From a virus, in IMG/VR virus record IMGVR_UViG_3300034066_001346, positions 32,798 to 96,797 of that record: a stretch of DNA of 64,000 nucleotides, one strand, 5' to 3'. Position 1 is the first letter of the stretch, and each line of letters begins with the position of its first letter. A program made the position numbers and the translations under genes. Positions 1 through 6,239 of this stretch are shown piece after piece. The notes beneath the pieces were generated by a model that was given only the letters and a program-made list of their open reading frames with translations, did not search any database and was not told the origin of the DNA.

Positions 1-1107
1 CAACTTGTTAAATGCAGCCTTTACAGACTTAAGTGTTGCTGCATTATCTGCAGTCAACTTAGCGATCTGTGCATCTTTAGCAGCAAGTGCTGCATCAGAA
101 GCGACCTTTGCATCAGCAATAGCCTTGGCAGAAGCAGCTTTTTCAGCAGTAAGAGCCGCAGCAGATGCTGCCTTCTCTGTTGCTAGTGCAGCAGCAGCAT
201 CAGCGTTAGCCTTTACAACTGCAGCATCTGAAATTGCCTTTGCAGCAAGTGCTGCATCCTTAGCTGCAGTCTGTGCAGCAAGTTCTGATACTAGATCACG
301 AACTGCGATTTCTGCAAATGGTGCTAGCGTACGAGCAGGAAGACCAACTACATCTGCAGTTGTTGCCTGACCAGCAGTTGTTGGAGCAAACGTAATAAGT
401 GTGCGTGATCCAGTTGTAGGAAGAGTTACTTTAAACTCAGCCACACCAAAGTCAGAGAGTGCGCTACCTAGTAGTGCCGTTGCTGAATCAAGTGTTCCTG
501 TTGCAGCAAATACTGTTGCGGTAATTGTTTTTGTAACACCATCAACTGCAGCACCAGAAACCTTGTTTCCAAATACATCTACAGCAGCAACTGTAATTGT
601 TTGCTTTGTACCTGCAGCACCTGATGCTGGAGCAGTTACTGTTAGGTTGTTGATCTTACCAGCAGTTCCCTGTACATAGTATGTAAGAGTTGTTCCACCG
701 TTGTTGATTACAACTGTGCCAATTGCTGTTGTCTTTGTATAGACATAGAATGTTGCAGTTGTTCCTGTACCAGTTGCAATGCTTAGGCTTGAAGAGCCTG
801 ATGCCGATGTTACTGGTGCAGCGGTTGTGTGTAGTGCAGACACGATTGTTGCGTTTGTTGTTACTACAGAAACGACTGTTCCTGTGTCAACTGTTGCGAC
901 GAACCTAAGTGCGTCAGCAGCGTCAACTGTGTTGTCTGCTGGGACTGGCAATGATGCAGGTGTTGCGATTGCTGAGGCAGTTGTGTTAGCCGTTCCAGCG
1001 AGATCGACAGCGACTGTCATTACAGCAGCACTTGCAGGTGTTGCTACGATTGTGCCCAAAGTCATGGCTGCAACCATGGCTAGTGCGATTTTCTTAAATG
1101 AGTTCAT
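1..1107 (-). CDS. Exported Ala/Thr-rich protein with Ig-like region, 3' end outside window
   Basis: The frame is open from an ATG at 1107 to the window edge (369 codons). Residues 1 to about 27 form a Sec signal peptide: Lys-Lys, a hydrophobic core, then TPASA. A Thr/Val/Gly-rich beta region follows, including a VDVFGNKVSGA stretch typical of bacterial Ig-like (Big_1) domains. From about residue 265 it becomes an Ala/Lys/Asp-rich helical repeat (AAKDAALAAK-like), probably a coiled coil. An AAGGAG ribosome site precedes the start. Codon choice is unusual for the window: by hand count Lys is AAG about three times as often as AAA, and AAC is favoured for Asn, as in the capsid and tail-tube genes. 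I infer high expression. It may be a virion decoration or an exported adhesin; I do not recognise the family. Confidence 0.8.
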   Translation of the reverse strand, partial: MNSFKKIALAMVAAMTLGTIVATPASAAVMTVAVDLAGTANTTASAIATPASLPVPADNTVDAADALRFVATVDTGTVVSVVTTNATIVSALHTTAAPVTSASGSSSLSIATGTGTTATFYVYTKTTAIGTVVINNGGTTLTYYVQGTAGKINNLTVTAPASGAAGTKQTITVAAVDVFGNKVSGAAVDGVTKTITATVFAATGTLDSATALLGSALSDFGVAEFKVTLPTTGSRTLITFAPTTAGQATTADVVGLPARTLAPFAEIAVRDLVSELAAQTAAKDAALAAKAISDAAVVKANADAAAALATEKAASAAALTAEKAASAKAIADAKVASDAALAAKDAQIAKLTADNAATLKSVKAAFNKL

Positions 1108-1154
1108 TTAATTTATTCTCCTTATTTCCTCTGCCTCTTCATGAGAACAGAAAT

Positions 1155-1325
1155 TTAGTTTTGATCTAATAGTTTTACATGAAAGCTGCATGGATCAAAT
1201 CCAGCTTCCCATTCATCTGCTTCTTCATCTGTCATTGGAGCACCTTCATGTGTATCACAAAAGACATCTGAGATCCATTTTTTTTCATATCCAACTAGAA
1301 GCCATGCTTCAAAGTCTAGATCCAT
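1155..1325 (-). CDS. Small acidic conserved-type phage protein
   Basis: 56 residues, starting MDLDFEAWLLVGYEKKW and containing THEGAPMTDEEADEWEAG followed by DPC. The pattern (CDTHEG, PMT, acidic run, DPC) resembles a short protein I associate with many actinobacteriophages, function unknown. The start overlaps the end of the thioredoxin gene by 10 bases, which supports translational coupling. No membrane segment or enzymatic motif is visible. Confidence 0.7.
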   Translation of the reverse strand: MDLDFEAWLLVGYEKKWISDVFCDTHEGAPMTDEEADEWEAGFDPCSFHVKLLDQN

Positions 1326-1618
1326 TTGGACAACTCCTCAACAAGTACATGCTTTGGTTTTGCTCCAATTATAGTTTTTACTGGTTTACCGCTTTCAAAT
1401 AATACCATAGTTGGTATTGATGTTACTGAGAATTCGGCAGTTTTTATTGGATTTTCATCAACATTTAACTTTGCAACCCATAAATTATTTTCTGATGATA
1501 TTTCATCTAATATGGGTGAAAGCTTTTTACAGGGACCACACCATTCAGCCCAAAAATCAACCAAAACAATCTTGTGTGAATTTATCGTGTCTTCAAATGT
1601 GGTATCTGTAATGTTCAT
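1316..1618 (-). CDS. trxA: Thioredoxin
   Basis: 100 residues, the full length of a single-domain thioredoxin. It should act as a cytoplasmic disulphide reductase, cycling between dithiol and disulphide and reduced by host thioredoxin reductase. The active site is W26-C27-G28-P29-C30, preceded by VDFWAE, and the cis-proline motif is I68-P69-T70. Both cysteines are present. The start ATG overlaps the upstream stop as TAATG, so it is probably translated in a coupled way with the 68-residue gene before it. Phage thioredoxins can support ribonucleotide reduction or serve as polymerase processivity factors; the polymerase here is DnaE-type rather than T7-type, so a redox role is more likely. No ribonucleotide reductase is visible in the window. 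Confidence 0.96.
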   Translation of the reverse strand: MNITDTTFEDTINSHKIVLVDFWAEWCGPCKKLSPILDEISSENNLWVAKLNVDENPIKTAEFSVTSIPTMVLFESGKPVKTIIGAKPKHVLVEELSKWI

Positions 1619-1824
1619 TAACTATCCTTTAGTTGATCTGCTGCTTCATTAAATTTAAACATAAATGTCTGAATTACCCAAATAGCTGTTTCTCCAGCAT
1701 TTTTAGCCATAGCCTTCGAAGCCTCTTCGGTTCTATCTTCAATAGCAAGACCATTGTACCATTTTTGGTATAGTTCTTCACCAATATCTTTAATGATTCC
1801 TTCTAAAACTGTAGTCTTATCCAT
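1618..1824 (-). CDS. Small helical protein of unknown function
   Basis: 68 residues, predicted largely helical and amphipathic (residues 20-66), with no cysteines or signal peptide. It sits between the subtilase and thioredoxin genes, overlapping the former by 8 bases and the latter by one (TAATG). This tight packing supports it as a real gene in the subtilase-thioredoxin operon. I do not recognise it. Confidence 0.65.
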   Translation of the reverse strand: MDKTTVLEGIIKDIGEELYQKWYNGLAIEDRTEEASKAMAKNAGETAIWVIQTFMFKFNEAADQLKDS

Positions 1825-2746
1825 TAATTGCCGCCTGCAAGTTAATAATCTTATTCACAGATCCGCTATATGTTTTTGCTACAGATGCAGTTGATTTGAG
1901 CAAAGACAAGTACTGAGTGTATGATAGTCCTGGCTTTGACTGCTTAAGTGCTACCCAGTTGGCTGCCGCAATTTGAGTAGAGATAGAAGTTCCAACTCCA
2001 TATCCTGTCGATCCACCTGGATAAATAACCTTGGCTGATCCTGGTGCAAAGAAACTGAGAAGAGATGTGTCATCATTTGAATAAAATTCAGCCTCAGACT
2101 GTGTGCTTACTGCGCCAACAGATATTGCGTTTGGAACACATGAAGGCCAGTCAACCCTCTTCTTGTCTCCATTATTTCCAGAGGCAAAAAATGGTGCTAT
2201 TCCAGCAGCAACCATGCTAGCCAAAGACTTAGTAACAACAGAATTATTCGGGCAGTAATTTGCTCCAGATAAAAGGTTATGGTGTCCTTGTGCCATGGCA
2301 ACCGCTTGAATATTAAACCTATCCTTATTTTCGATTACCCAATTTAGTGCTGCGGCTATTTCTGATGGACCAGTTGTCTGTCTTTGTCCAAAAATAGAGT
2401 TACCAATAATTCTTACAAAAACGATCTGCATGTTGGGGTTTGCTTCTAAAGCAACAGAAGCCATTTGTGTTCCATGATTAAAGTTTCTGCTACTCATGAT
2501 ATTCATTGGAAGAGATGCAGAGCCTGGGCCCTCCATAAATGCTTTTCCATTAGGACATGTCATCCACTTAATTATACATACTTCGTGTGCAATCTTTCCT
2601 TGAAAAGCTGGAATTGATGAATCAAGTGCCGTATCCAAAATTGCAATTGTTGGAACGGCAGTCGTTGAAGACTTGAGCGCAGCATGTGATGCTGTTGGGA
2701 TAAGCACTATCAATGATGTTAGTGCAATTATTAGTTTTTTGTTCAT
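1817..2746 (-). CDS. Exported subtilisin-like (S8) serine protease
   Basis: 309 residues with a Sec signal peptide (two Lys, hydrophobic core, cleavage near SHA-A at about residue 22). The catalytic triad of peptidase family S8 is intact: Asp38 in AILDTALD, His91 in NHGTQMASVAL, Ser254 in VGTSISTQIA, with oxyanion Asn191 in FFASGNNGD. There is no long I9-type propeptide between signal and catalytic domain. It should hydrolyse proteins outside the cytoplasmic membrane. Possible roles are processing of envelope or virion proteins, or damaging competitors; the sequence does not decide. It has its own promoter, with TTGACA-17-TAGAAT ending six bases before the ATG, so the mRNA is probably leaderless. 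An exported subtilase is uncommon in a phage. Confidence 0.92.
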   Translation of the reverse strand: MNKKLIIALTSLIVLIPTASHAALKSSTTAVPTIAILDTALDSSIPAFQGKIAHEVCIIKWMTCPNGKAFMEGPGSASLPMNIMSSRNFNHGTQMASVALEANPNMQIVFVRIIGNSIFGQRQTTGPSEIAAALNWVIENKDRFNIQAVAMAQGHHNLLSGANYCPNNSVVTKSLASMVAAGIAPFFASGNNGDKKRVDWPSCVPNAISVGAVSTQSEAEFYSNDDTSLLSFFAPGSAKVIYPGGSTGYGVGTSISTQIAAANWVALKQSKPGLSYTQYLSLLKSTASVAKTYSGSVNKIINLQAAING

Positions 2747-2752
2747 GGCTTT

Positions 2753-2781
2753 ATTCTACTAAAATGCCACTGGTATGTCAA
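2753..2781 (-). promoter_or_regulatory. Promoter of the subtilase gene, leaderless geometry
   Basis: On the minus strand TTGACA (2781-2776), a 17-base spacer, TAGAAT (2758-2753), then six bases to the ATG at 2746. A start site seven bases past the hexamer would be the A of the start codon. There is no ribosome-binding site upstream of the ATG. Confidence 0.7.
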
Positions 2782-2785
2782 TACC

Positions 2786-2947
2786 CTAGTCTACCTTCTT
2801 TTTATACCACTTTCCAGCATCCATATCTGGAACTGTTACCTGATTTTGATTTAATAACATTTCTATTGCTGTAAGTGCATACTCCATTTGGAATTGTGTA
2901 CGCAAAAGCTCCATCTCAAGGAGTCTTAGTCTTTCTGATTTTCTCAT
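2786..2947 (-). CDS. Small helical protein
   Basis: 53 residues beginning MRKSERLRLLEMELLRTQF, forming one long charged helix with coiled-coil character and a basic C-terminus (KWYKKKVD). The ATG overlaps the stop of the upstream zinc-ribbon gene as TAATG, and the -35 of the subtilase promoter lies just past its stop. Function unknown. Confidence 0.65.
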   Translation of the reverse strand: MRKSERLRLLEMELLRTQFQMEYALTAIEMLLNQNQVTVPDMDAGKWYKKKVD

Positions 2948-3258
2948 TATTCCATATTCTCTCTATCAACTAATGTTGGTGCAGTAGCAATATTACCACA
3001 TGATGCACACAACATATCTAAGAAATAGGTAGCTATCTCATAGTTTTCAAAAACTGTCTTAACGTACCATATATTAGATCCACATACACATATGTGTGTT
3101 GGTGTACCTCGTAAATCTAATGCTGTTGGCTCTGGCTCTTCTTGTGCCAACTCTTCTTTATCAAATATCAAAACTTCATATTTATCTAAAAAGTTTCTAG
3201 CAGCAGATGCCGATACTAAGCTTAGTATTAGAATAGATAATCTATTAAGCATCTTCAT
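2947..3258 (-). CDS. Small zinc-ribbon protein
   Basis: 103 residues. The C-terminal half has a CVCGS pair and a CASCG pair about 30 residues apart, as in a zinc ribbon. The N-terminal 20 residues are hydrophobic in this reading and could be a membrane segment, or the real start may lie further in. It is followed directly by the 53-residue gene (TAATG). Function unknown; DNA or RNA binding is possible. Confidence 0.6.
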   Translation of the reverse strand: MKMLNRLSILILSLVSASAARNFLDKYEVLIFDKEELAQEEPEPTALDLRGTPTHICVCGSNIWYVKTVFENYEIATYFLDMLCASCGNIATAPTLVDRENME

Positions 3259-3273
3259 ATAATTAATTATACT

Positions 3274-3828
3274 CTAAACCTGAATATATGTAAAGGGTGG
3301 TGCTACTGACATTGAGAATTCTGACGCCGCTTCTAAAGCTAATTTTAATCTCATCTTGGGATTCTTTTGATTCTTTGTTGCATGAAGGGCTCCAAGGGCA
3401 AACATTCCGCCTGAGCCTTCAGCCATATAATTAACTACATTCTCACCAACATGGAAATCTTCATCTACAACAAAGATTCTTCCCTCTAGGCCTACTATAA
3501 AGATGCCACCAGTATCTTCATCTGTTCCGCCTATATCTCCAAAGCCGTGATCTTTAAATGCCGCTTTAACAGAATCAATAAACTTAGTTCTCATAAACTT
3601 ATCTAAGCCTGAGTTAGTCTTTGTTGGAGTATACTTTGGTGGTGTCCATGAGTATTGAAGGATCTGCCCCATGCGAAAGCTATCAGTAAATGCAATACCG
3701 TACTGTCCAACCTTAAAGCACTTTGGCTCTTTTCTAGACATCACCCATCCACTTTTATCATCAGATGCGGCATGGTCGGAACCCATGTAGACGGTTCCAT
3801 TTTGAGCTATAGCAACAATACAGGTCAT
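3274..3828 (-). CDS. Proteasome/HslV-like Ntn-hydrolase peptidase
   Basis: 184 residues starting MTCIVAIAQNGTVYMGSDHA. If methionine is removed, Thr becomes residue 1, the N-terminal nucleophile of the proteasome beta/HslV family. Asp then falls at mature position 17, the expected catalytic Asp, and a Lys (K36 of the precursor, in EPKCFKVG) lies near the expected Lys33. The following GIAFTDSFRMGQ strand and GGMFALGALHATK helix fit the Ntn sandwich. No propeptide is present, as in HslV. It would need an ATPase partner to degrade folded proteins, and none is encoded nearby. The ATG lies six bases after TATACT, so the message is probably leaderless. An acylase-type Ntn-hydrolase is the alternative. 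Confidence 0.8.
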   Translation of the reverse strand: MTCIVAIAQNGTVYMGSDHAASDDKSGWVMSRKEPKCFKVGQYGIAFTDSFRMGQILQYSWTPPKYTPTKTNSGLDKFMRTKFIDSVKAAFKDHGFGDIGGTDEDTGGIFIVGLEGRIFVVDEDFHVGENVVNYMAEGSGGMFALGALHATKNQKNPKMRLKLALEAASEFSMSVAPPFTYIQV

Positions 3829-3834
3829 AGCATA

Positions 3835-3862
3835 AGTATACTATTTATAAATTCGTAGTGCT
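3835..3862 (-). promoter_or_regulatory. Promoter of the Ntn-hydrolase gene, leaderless geometry
   Basis: TATACT at 3840-3835 is followed by six bases and the ATG at 3828. An AGCAC motif at 3862-3858 lies 17 bases upstream of the hexamer. The promoter at 5700-5727 has the same AGCAC-17-TATACT-6-ATG arrangement. Confidence 0.6.
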
Positions 3863-4169
3863 AGTCCTCTTTTAAATGTATCTCAATATGTGATAATTTA
3901 ATTAATGTATTTTCAAGCTCAGCTTTAACCTCAATTAATTCCTGAATAGCCTCATAATATTTATTCTTCCACTCATGAAGGTCTTTTTCTAATTGATATA
4001 ATTTAATCTCTAAATCTTTTAATTCAAGCTTAAGGTCAGACTGAATTTTCTCTTGCCTTCTAAAGACTTCCCTTTTCTTTTCTTTAATAGAATTAAACAG
4101 GGCAGTGCCAAAACCGCTCAAAATTGAGATTAGTATAGTTATTCCTATTTGAAATGCAGATACTTCCAT
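3861..4169 (-). CDS. Membrane-anchored coiled-coil protein
   Basis: 102 residues: one N-terminal membrane helix (about residues 8-25, FQIGITILISILSGFGTAL) followed by a long Lys/Glu-rich coiled coil (30-98). The topology resembles an anchored spacer or a spanin-like protein, but an actinobacterial host without an outer membrane would not need a classical spanin. A TATAAT ends nine bases before the start. Function unknown. Confidence 0.65.
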   Translation of the reverse strand: MEVSAFQIGITILISILSGFGTALFNSIKEKKREVFRRQEKIQSDLKLELKDLEIKLYQLEKDLHEWKNKYYEAIQELIEVKAELENTLIKLSHIEIHLKED

Positions 4170-4199
4170 TATAATGCAATTATACAGTATAAATGATTA

Positions 4200-4436
4200 T
4201 TAAACTAATAATTCAGAAGCAGATATGTCATTACCAATGTATCTTTTTTTGACTATAAATTCTCTAACATATTCTGATCCAAATTGTCTTCCAGACAAAA
4301 TTACAACCCATCTTGGTTCAAACTTAGATGTTATGCATGTCTCACAAACAAGCAAATTTATAGGCAATAGGCTAGACTTTCTTAAATTCAACTTATTTTT
4401 ATTCTTATTGCATGAATAGCATAAAATTTTTTCCAT
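4200..4436 (-). CDS. Small treble-clef/zinc-finger protein
   Basis: 78 residues with CYSC near the N-terminus and CETC around residue 31, enough to bind one zinc. The middle (PRWVVILSGRQFGSEYVREF) is conserved-looking and basic. The ATG overlaps the upstream stop (TAATG-type junction at 4436). Probably a nucleic-acid-binding accessory protein; I do not recognise it further. Confidence 0.65.
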   Translation of the reverse strand: MEKILCYSCNKNKNKLNLRKSSLLPINLLVCETCITSKFEPRWVVILSGRQFGSEYVREFIVKKRYIGNDISASELLV

Positions 4437-4633
4437 TAATTTTCTTCCTCAATGTGCTCAAAAACTATTTCATCTACGATAACGAAATCTTCGTTCTCTA
4501 AAAGTGCTTCGTGCTCTATTTCATCTTTCTTATACCTGACTATTGAGGCAAATGCACCTAGCTTATCTATAGTGCCAAATACCCCCTCTTCGTTTAGGAA
4601 TACAACAACTACCCTATCATAGTACTCTTTCAC
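4436..4633 (-). CDS. Small acidic protein
   Basis: 65 residues, strongly acidic, predicted beta-rich: VVVVFLNEEGVFGTIDKLGA, then a strand of the VRYKKDGI type and EDFVIVDEIVFEH. It reads like a small barrel. It overlaps the genes on both sides by a few bases, supporting operon membership. No catalytic motif is seen; function unknown. Confidence 0.65.
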   Translation of the reverse strand: MKEYYDRVVVVFLNEEGVFGTIDKLGAFASIVRYKKDEIEHEALLENEDFVIVDEIVFEHIEEEN

Positions 4634-4934
4634 TTGGTGCCCCCTCTAGCTCGCATCTTACTCCATATGACTCTATCAACCTTTTTACCTTGTTGACATA
4701 ATCAATAACCATTTCTTTCTTAGTACCTTCATACTGTAAAAAATTGTCTTCATAAAGTCTTATTGCTAGAAAATCGGGATACATTACTATGTCCATTAAT
4801 AAATCAAAAACTGGCTTATTGATTTCTCTAACCCTTTGAGCCATTTCTTTTGTATAGAACACTGGCTTATTTGGCTCACCGTTCCACTGATTAATTCCGT
4901 GCTTAAAATGATTTTTGTCTTTATCAATAAACAT
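4617..4934 (-). CDS. Hypothetical early phage protein
   Basis: 105 residues, soluble, mixed alpha/beta with a helical middle (EMAQRVREINKPVFDLLMDIV). No cysteine pairs or catalytic motifs are seen. It overlaps the downstream gene by 17 bases and the WhiB gene by 11. Position in the WhiB operon suggests early takeover, but that is inference. Confidence 0.6.
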   Translation of the reverse strand: MFIDKDKNHFKHGINQWNGEPNKPVFYTKEMAQRVREINKPVFDLLMDIVMYPDFLAIRLYEDNFLQYEGTKKEMVIDYVNKVKRLIESYGVRCELEGAPSERVL

Positions 4935-5268
4935 TTTTTTTCTTCAATCTTTTCCATATTTCTTGATCTTTGTGTGTATTACGAGATCTGTTTATACTTC
5001 CTGCATTTAAATATACCCCGCCCCAAACTCCATACTCTTCATTTTCCACACCTGCGTCGTAACACATTTTAATAACAGGGCAAGACAGGCAGGCCTCATC
5101 TATATTTTTTGCAACATTAACATCTGATTCATACTTATCATAAAATAAATTAGTATCCATGCCTCTGCATATACCTAGATGCCACCACTCAAAATCTTCC
5201 TGATCAACACCTAGGTTATTTAAAATATTTGACATATCGCTTTGGCAGCTTCCATAGACCCTGATCAT
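4924..5268 (-). CDS. WhiB-family iron-sulphur transcriptional regulator
   Basis: 114 residues with the WhiB signature: Cys34, then Cys60-X2-Cys63-X5-Cys69, which would bind a 4Fe-4S cluster, followed by G80-V-W-G-G84 and a basic C-terminal tail (RSRNTHKD, KRLKKK) that contacts DNA. WhiB proteins bind region 4 of the principal sigma factor and redirect transcription, and the family is confined to Actinobacteria and their phages. This is the strongest evidence for an actinobacterial host. The true start may be the second Met (residue 12), which shortens the overlap with the upstream gene. It is the second gene after a consensus promoter at 5519-5548, so it is probably strongly expressed. Confidence 0.9.
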   Translation of the reverse strand: MIRVYGSCQSDMSNILNNLGVDQEDFEWWHLGICRGMDTNLFYDKYESDVNVAKNIDEACLSCPVIKMCYDAGVENEEYGVWGGVYLNAGSINRSRNTHKDQEIWKRLKKKNVY

Positions 5269-5446
5269 TGACAGTAATTGTTTCTGCCAAACCCCACTCT
5301 TTTCTAAACATTCCTTTTTTATCTGAATATCCAGAAGAATTTTTGTTCCATATAACTAGGTCATAATTATTCCAAAATGACTCTTGAGTTTTAGTCTTTG
5401 ACTTATTTATAAAAACATCTACACCTAAAGATGTAAGGGTCAGCAT
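5216..5446 (-). CDS. Small conserved-type phage protein, first gene of the WhiB operon
   Basis: 76 residues with a start supported by AGGA five bases upstream. The sequence (MLTLTSLGVDVFINK, YDLVIWNK, KGMFRKEWGLAE) suggests a small beta-rich fold. It is the first gene behind the strong promoter/operator at 5497-5548 and overlaps the WhiB gene by 53 bases, or less if WhiB starts at its second Met. Function unknown. Confidence 0.6.
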   Translation of the reverse strand: MLTLTSLGVDVFINKSKTKTQESFWNNYDLVIWNKNSSGYSDKKGMFRKEWGLAETITVNDQGLWKLPKRYVKYFK

Positions 5447-5496
5447 TTCTTTCCTATCAGTATGTCCGCCTGATTTAATTTTGTGTCATATAAAAG

Positions 5497-5548
5497 CATA
5501 GCCACACAACACTATATTATTATACAGTAATTTGTGTGGCTATGTCAA
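5497..5548 (-). promoter_or_regulatory. Consensus promoter with a 13-bp palindrome centred on the -10
   Basis: Minus strand: TTGACA (5548-5543), 18-base spacer, TATAAT (5524-5519). A perfect inverted repeat, CATAGCCACACAA at 5497-5509 and its complement at 5532-5544, is centred on the -10 and overlaps the -35. This looks like an operator through which a repressor would block polymerase. It drives the 5446 gene and whiB. Confidence 0.75.
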
Positions 5549-5549
5549 T

Positions 5550-5693
5550 CTATTTTTGTGCTATTTTAACTATATTAATTTTTTTGATTTCATCATCTAA
5601 ATTAAATATATCATGCACATATTCAGATGCATCCTCCTGGTTAAAGGCTTCTACCTCTATTTCAACATCTAATTTAACTTTATATGTGTTCAT
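5550..5693 (-). CDS. Small acidic protein
   Basis: 47 residues (MNTYKVKLDVEIEVEAFNQE and onward), alternating charged strands then a helix. This type of short protein is frequent in phages; function unknown. A TATACT hexamer ends six bases before its ATG, giving it its own leaderless promoter. Its stop is two bases upstream of the next promoter's -35. Confidence 0.65.
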   Translation of the reverse strand: MNTYKVKLDVEIEVEAFNQEDASEYVHDIFNLDDEIKKINIVKIAQK

Positions 5694-5699
5694 AGTATT

Positions 5700-5727
5700 A
5701 GTATAGCATTTTTAAGGTTTAGGTGCT
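5700..5727 (-). promoter_or_regulatory. Promoter of the 47-residue gene, leaderless geometry
   Basis: TATACT at 5705-5700, six bases, then the ATG at 5693. AGCAC at 5727-5723 is exactly 17 bases upstream of the hexamer, as in the promoter at 3835-3862. It lies inside the 3' end of the holin-like gene. Confidence 0.6.
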
Positions 5728-6032
5728 CTAGACGACTTTACTTTATCAGACAATTGACGCTCTTCAACTTCGACGTCTGCTACAGTTTTTGCGCCCTTGT
5801 CAACAGTTGAAAATGCTGCATTAATTTCATCTGCTGTTAGCTTGCCATCGTCCATAAATGCACGAGCAAGCTTCTCAACTACAGCTGCAACTGCTGTTAA
5901 TCCAGCAACTGTTATAGCCTTTGCTGTTGAAATTCCAGCAATTGCTCCAGCTCCAATAACGGCAAGTCCGTTAGCAGCAAAAACAGCAACAATTCTCATC
6001 AATATATTTTTAATATTCTTTACGCTATTCAT
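5712..6032 (-). CDS. Holin-like membrane protein
   Basis: 106 residues. Residues 9-50 are hydrophobic and Ala/Gly/Val-rich, enough for two closely spaced membrane helices. A charged, EF-hand-like stretch (DDGKLTADEINAAF) and a basic/acidic tail ending KSSRAPKP follow. Size, topology and adjacency to a second small membrane protein and an exported PA14 protein suggest a holin. The lysin lies about 3.5 kb upstream in the same direction. The call rests on topology only. Confidence 0.55.
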   Translation of the reverse strand: MNSVKNIKNILMRIVAVFAANGLAVIGAGAIAGISTAKAITVAGLTAVAAVVEKLARAFMDDGKLTADEINAAFSTVDKGAKTVADVEVEERQLSDKVKSSRAPKP

Positions 6033-6238
6033 TATTTATCCTTTCTTAACGGTATTGTAATTAGCCAAATTACTGTTGTTGCAAGTACTGCAATTCCAAC
6101 AATATCTCTTGCTGATCCCGTCAAAGTTAGCCATGCGATGAAGAAGCCTAGAAGCGTAAAGGCTTGTGCAATTACTTCCACCCCTGCATCTTTTAGCCAT
6201 GTAAAGAATCCCTTTACAACCTTTTTGATTATTTTCAT
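6032..6238 (-). CDS. Small two-helix membrane protein, holin-like
   Basis: 68 residues: an amphipathic Lys-rich N-terminus, then two membrane helices (about 20-40 and 46-62) with a short loop and a positively charged end (PLRKDK). This is the shape of a class II holin or antiholin. It abuts the PA14 gene upstream and overlaps the other holin-like gene downstream by one base. Either of the two could be the holin and the other its regulator. Confidence 0.55.
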   Translation of the reverse strand: MKIIKKVVKGFFTWLKDAGVEVIAQAFTLLGFFIAWLTLTGSARDIVGIAVLATTVIWLITIPLRKDK

Positions 6239-6239
6239 A

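Noticed and set aside
5-1111. Several Ala/Val-rich open frames on the plus strand
   Set aside because: They are antisense to one continuous minus-strand frame that begins with a good signal peptide and ribosome site.
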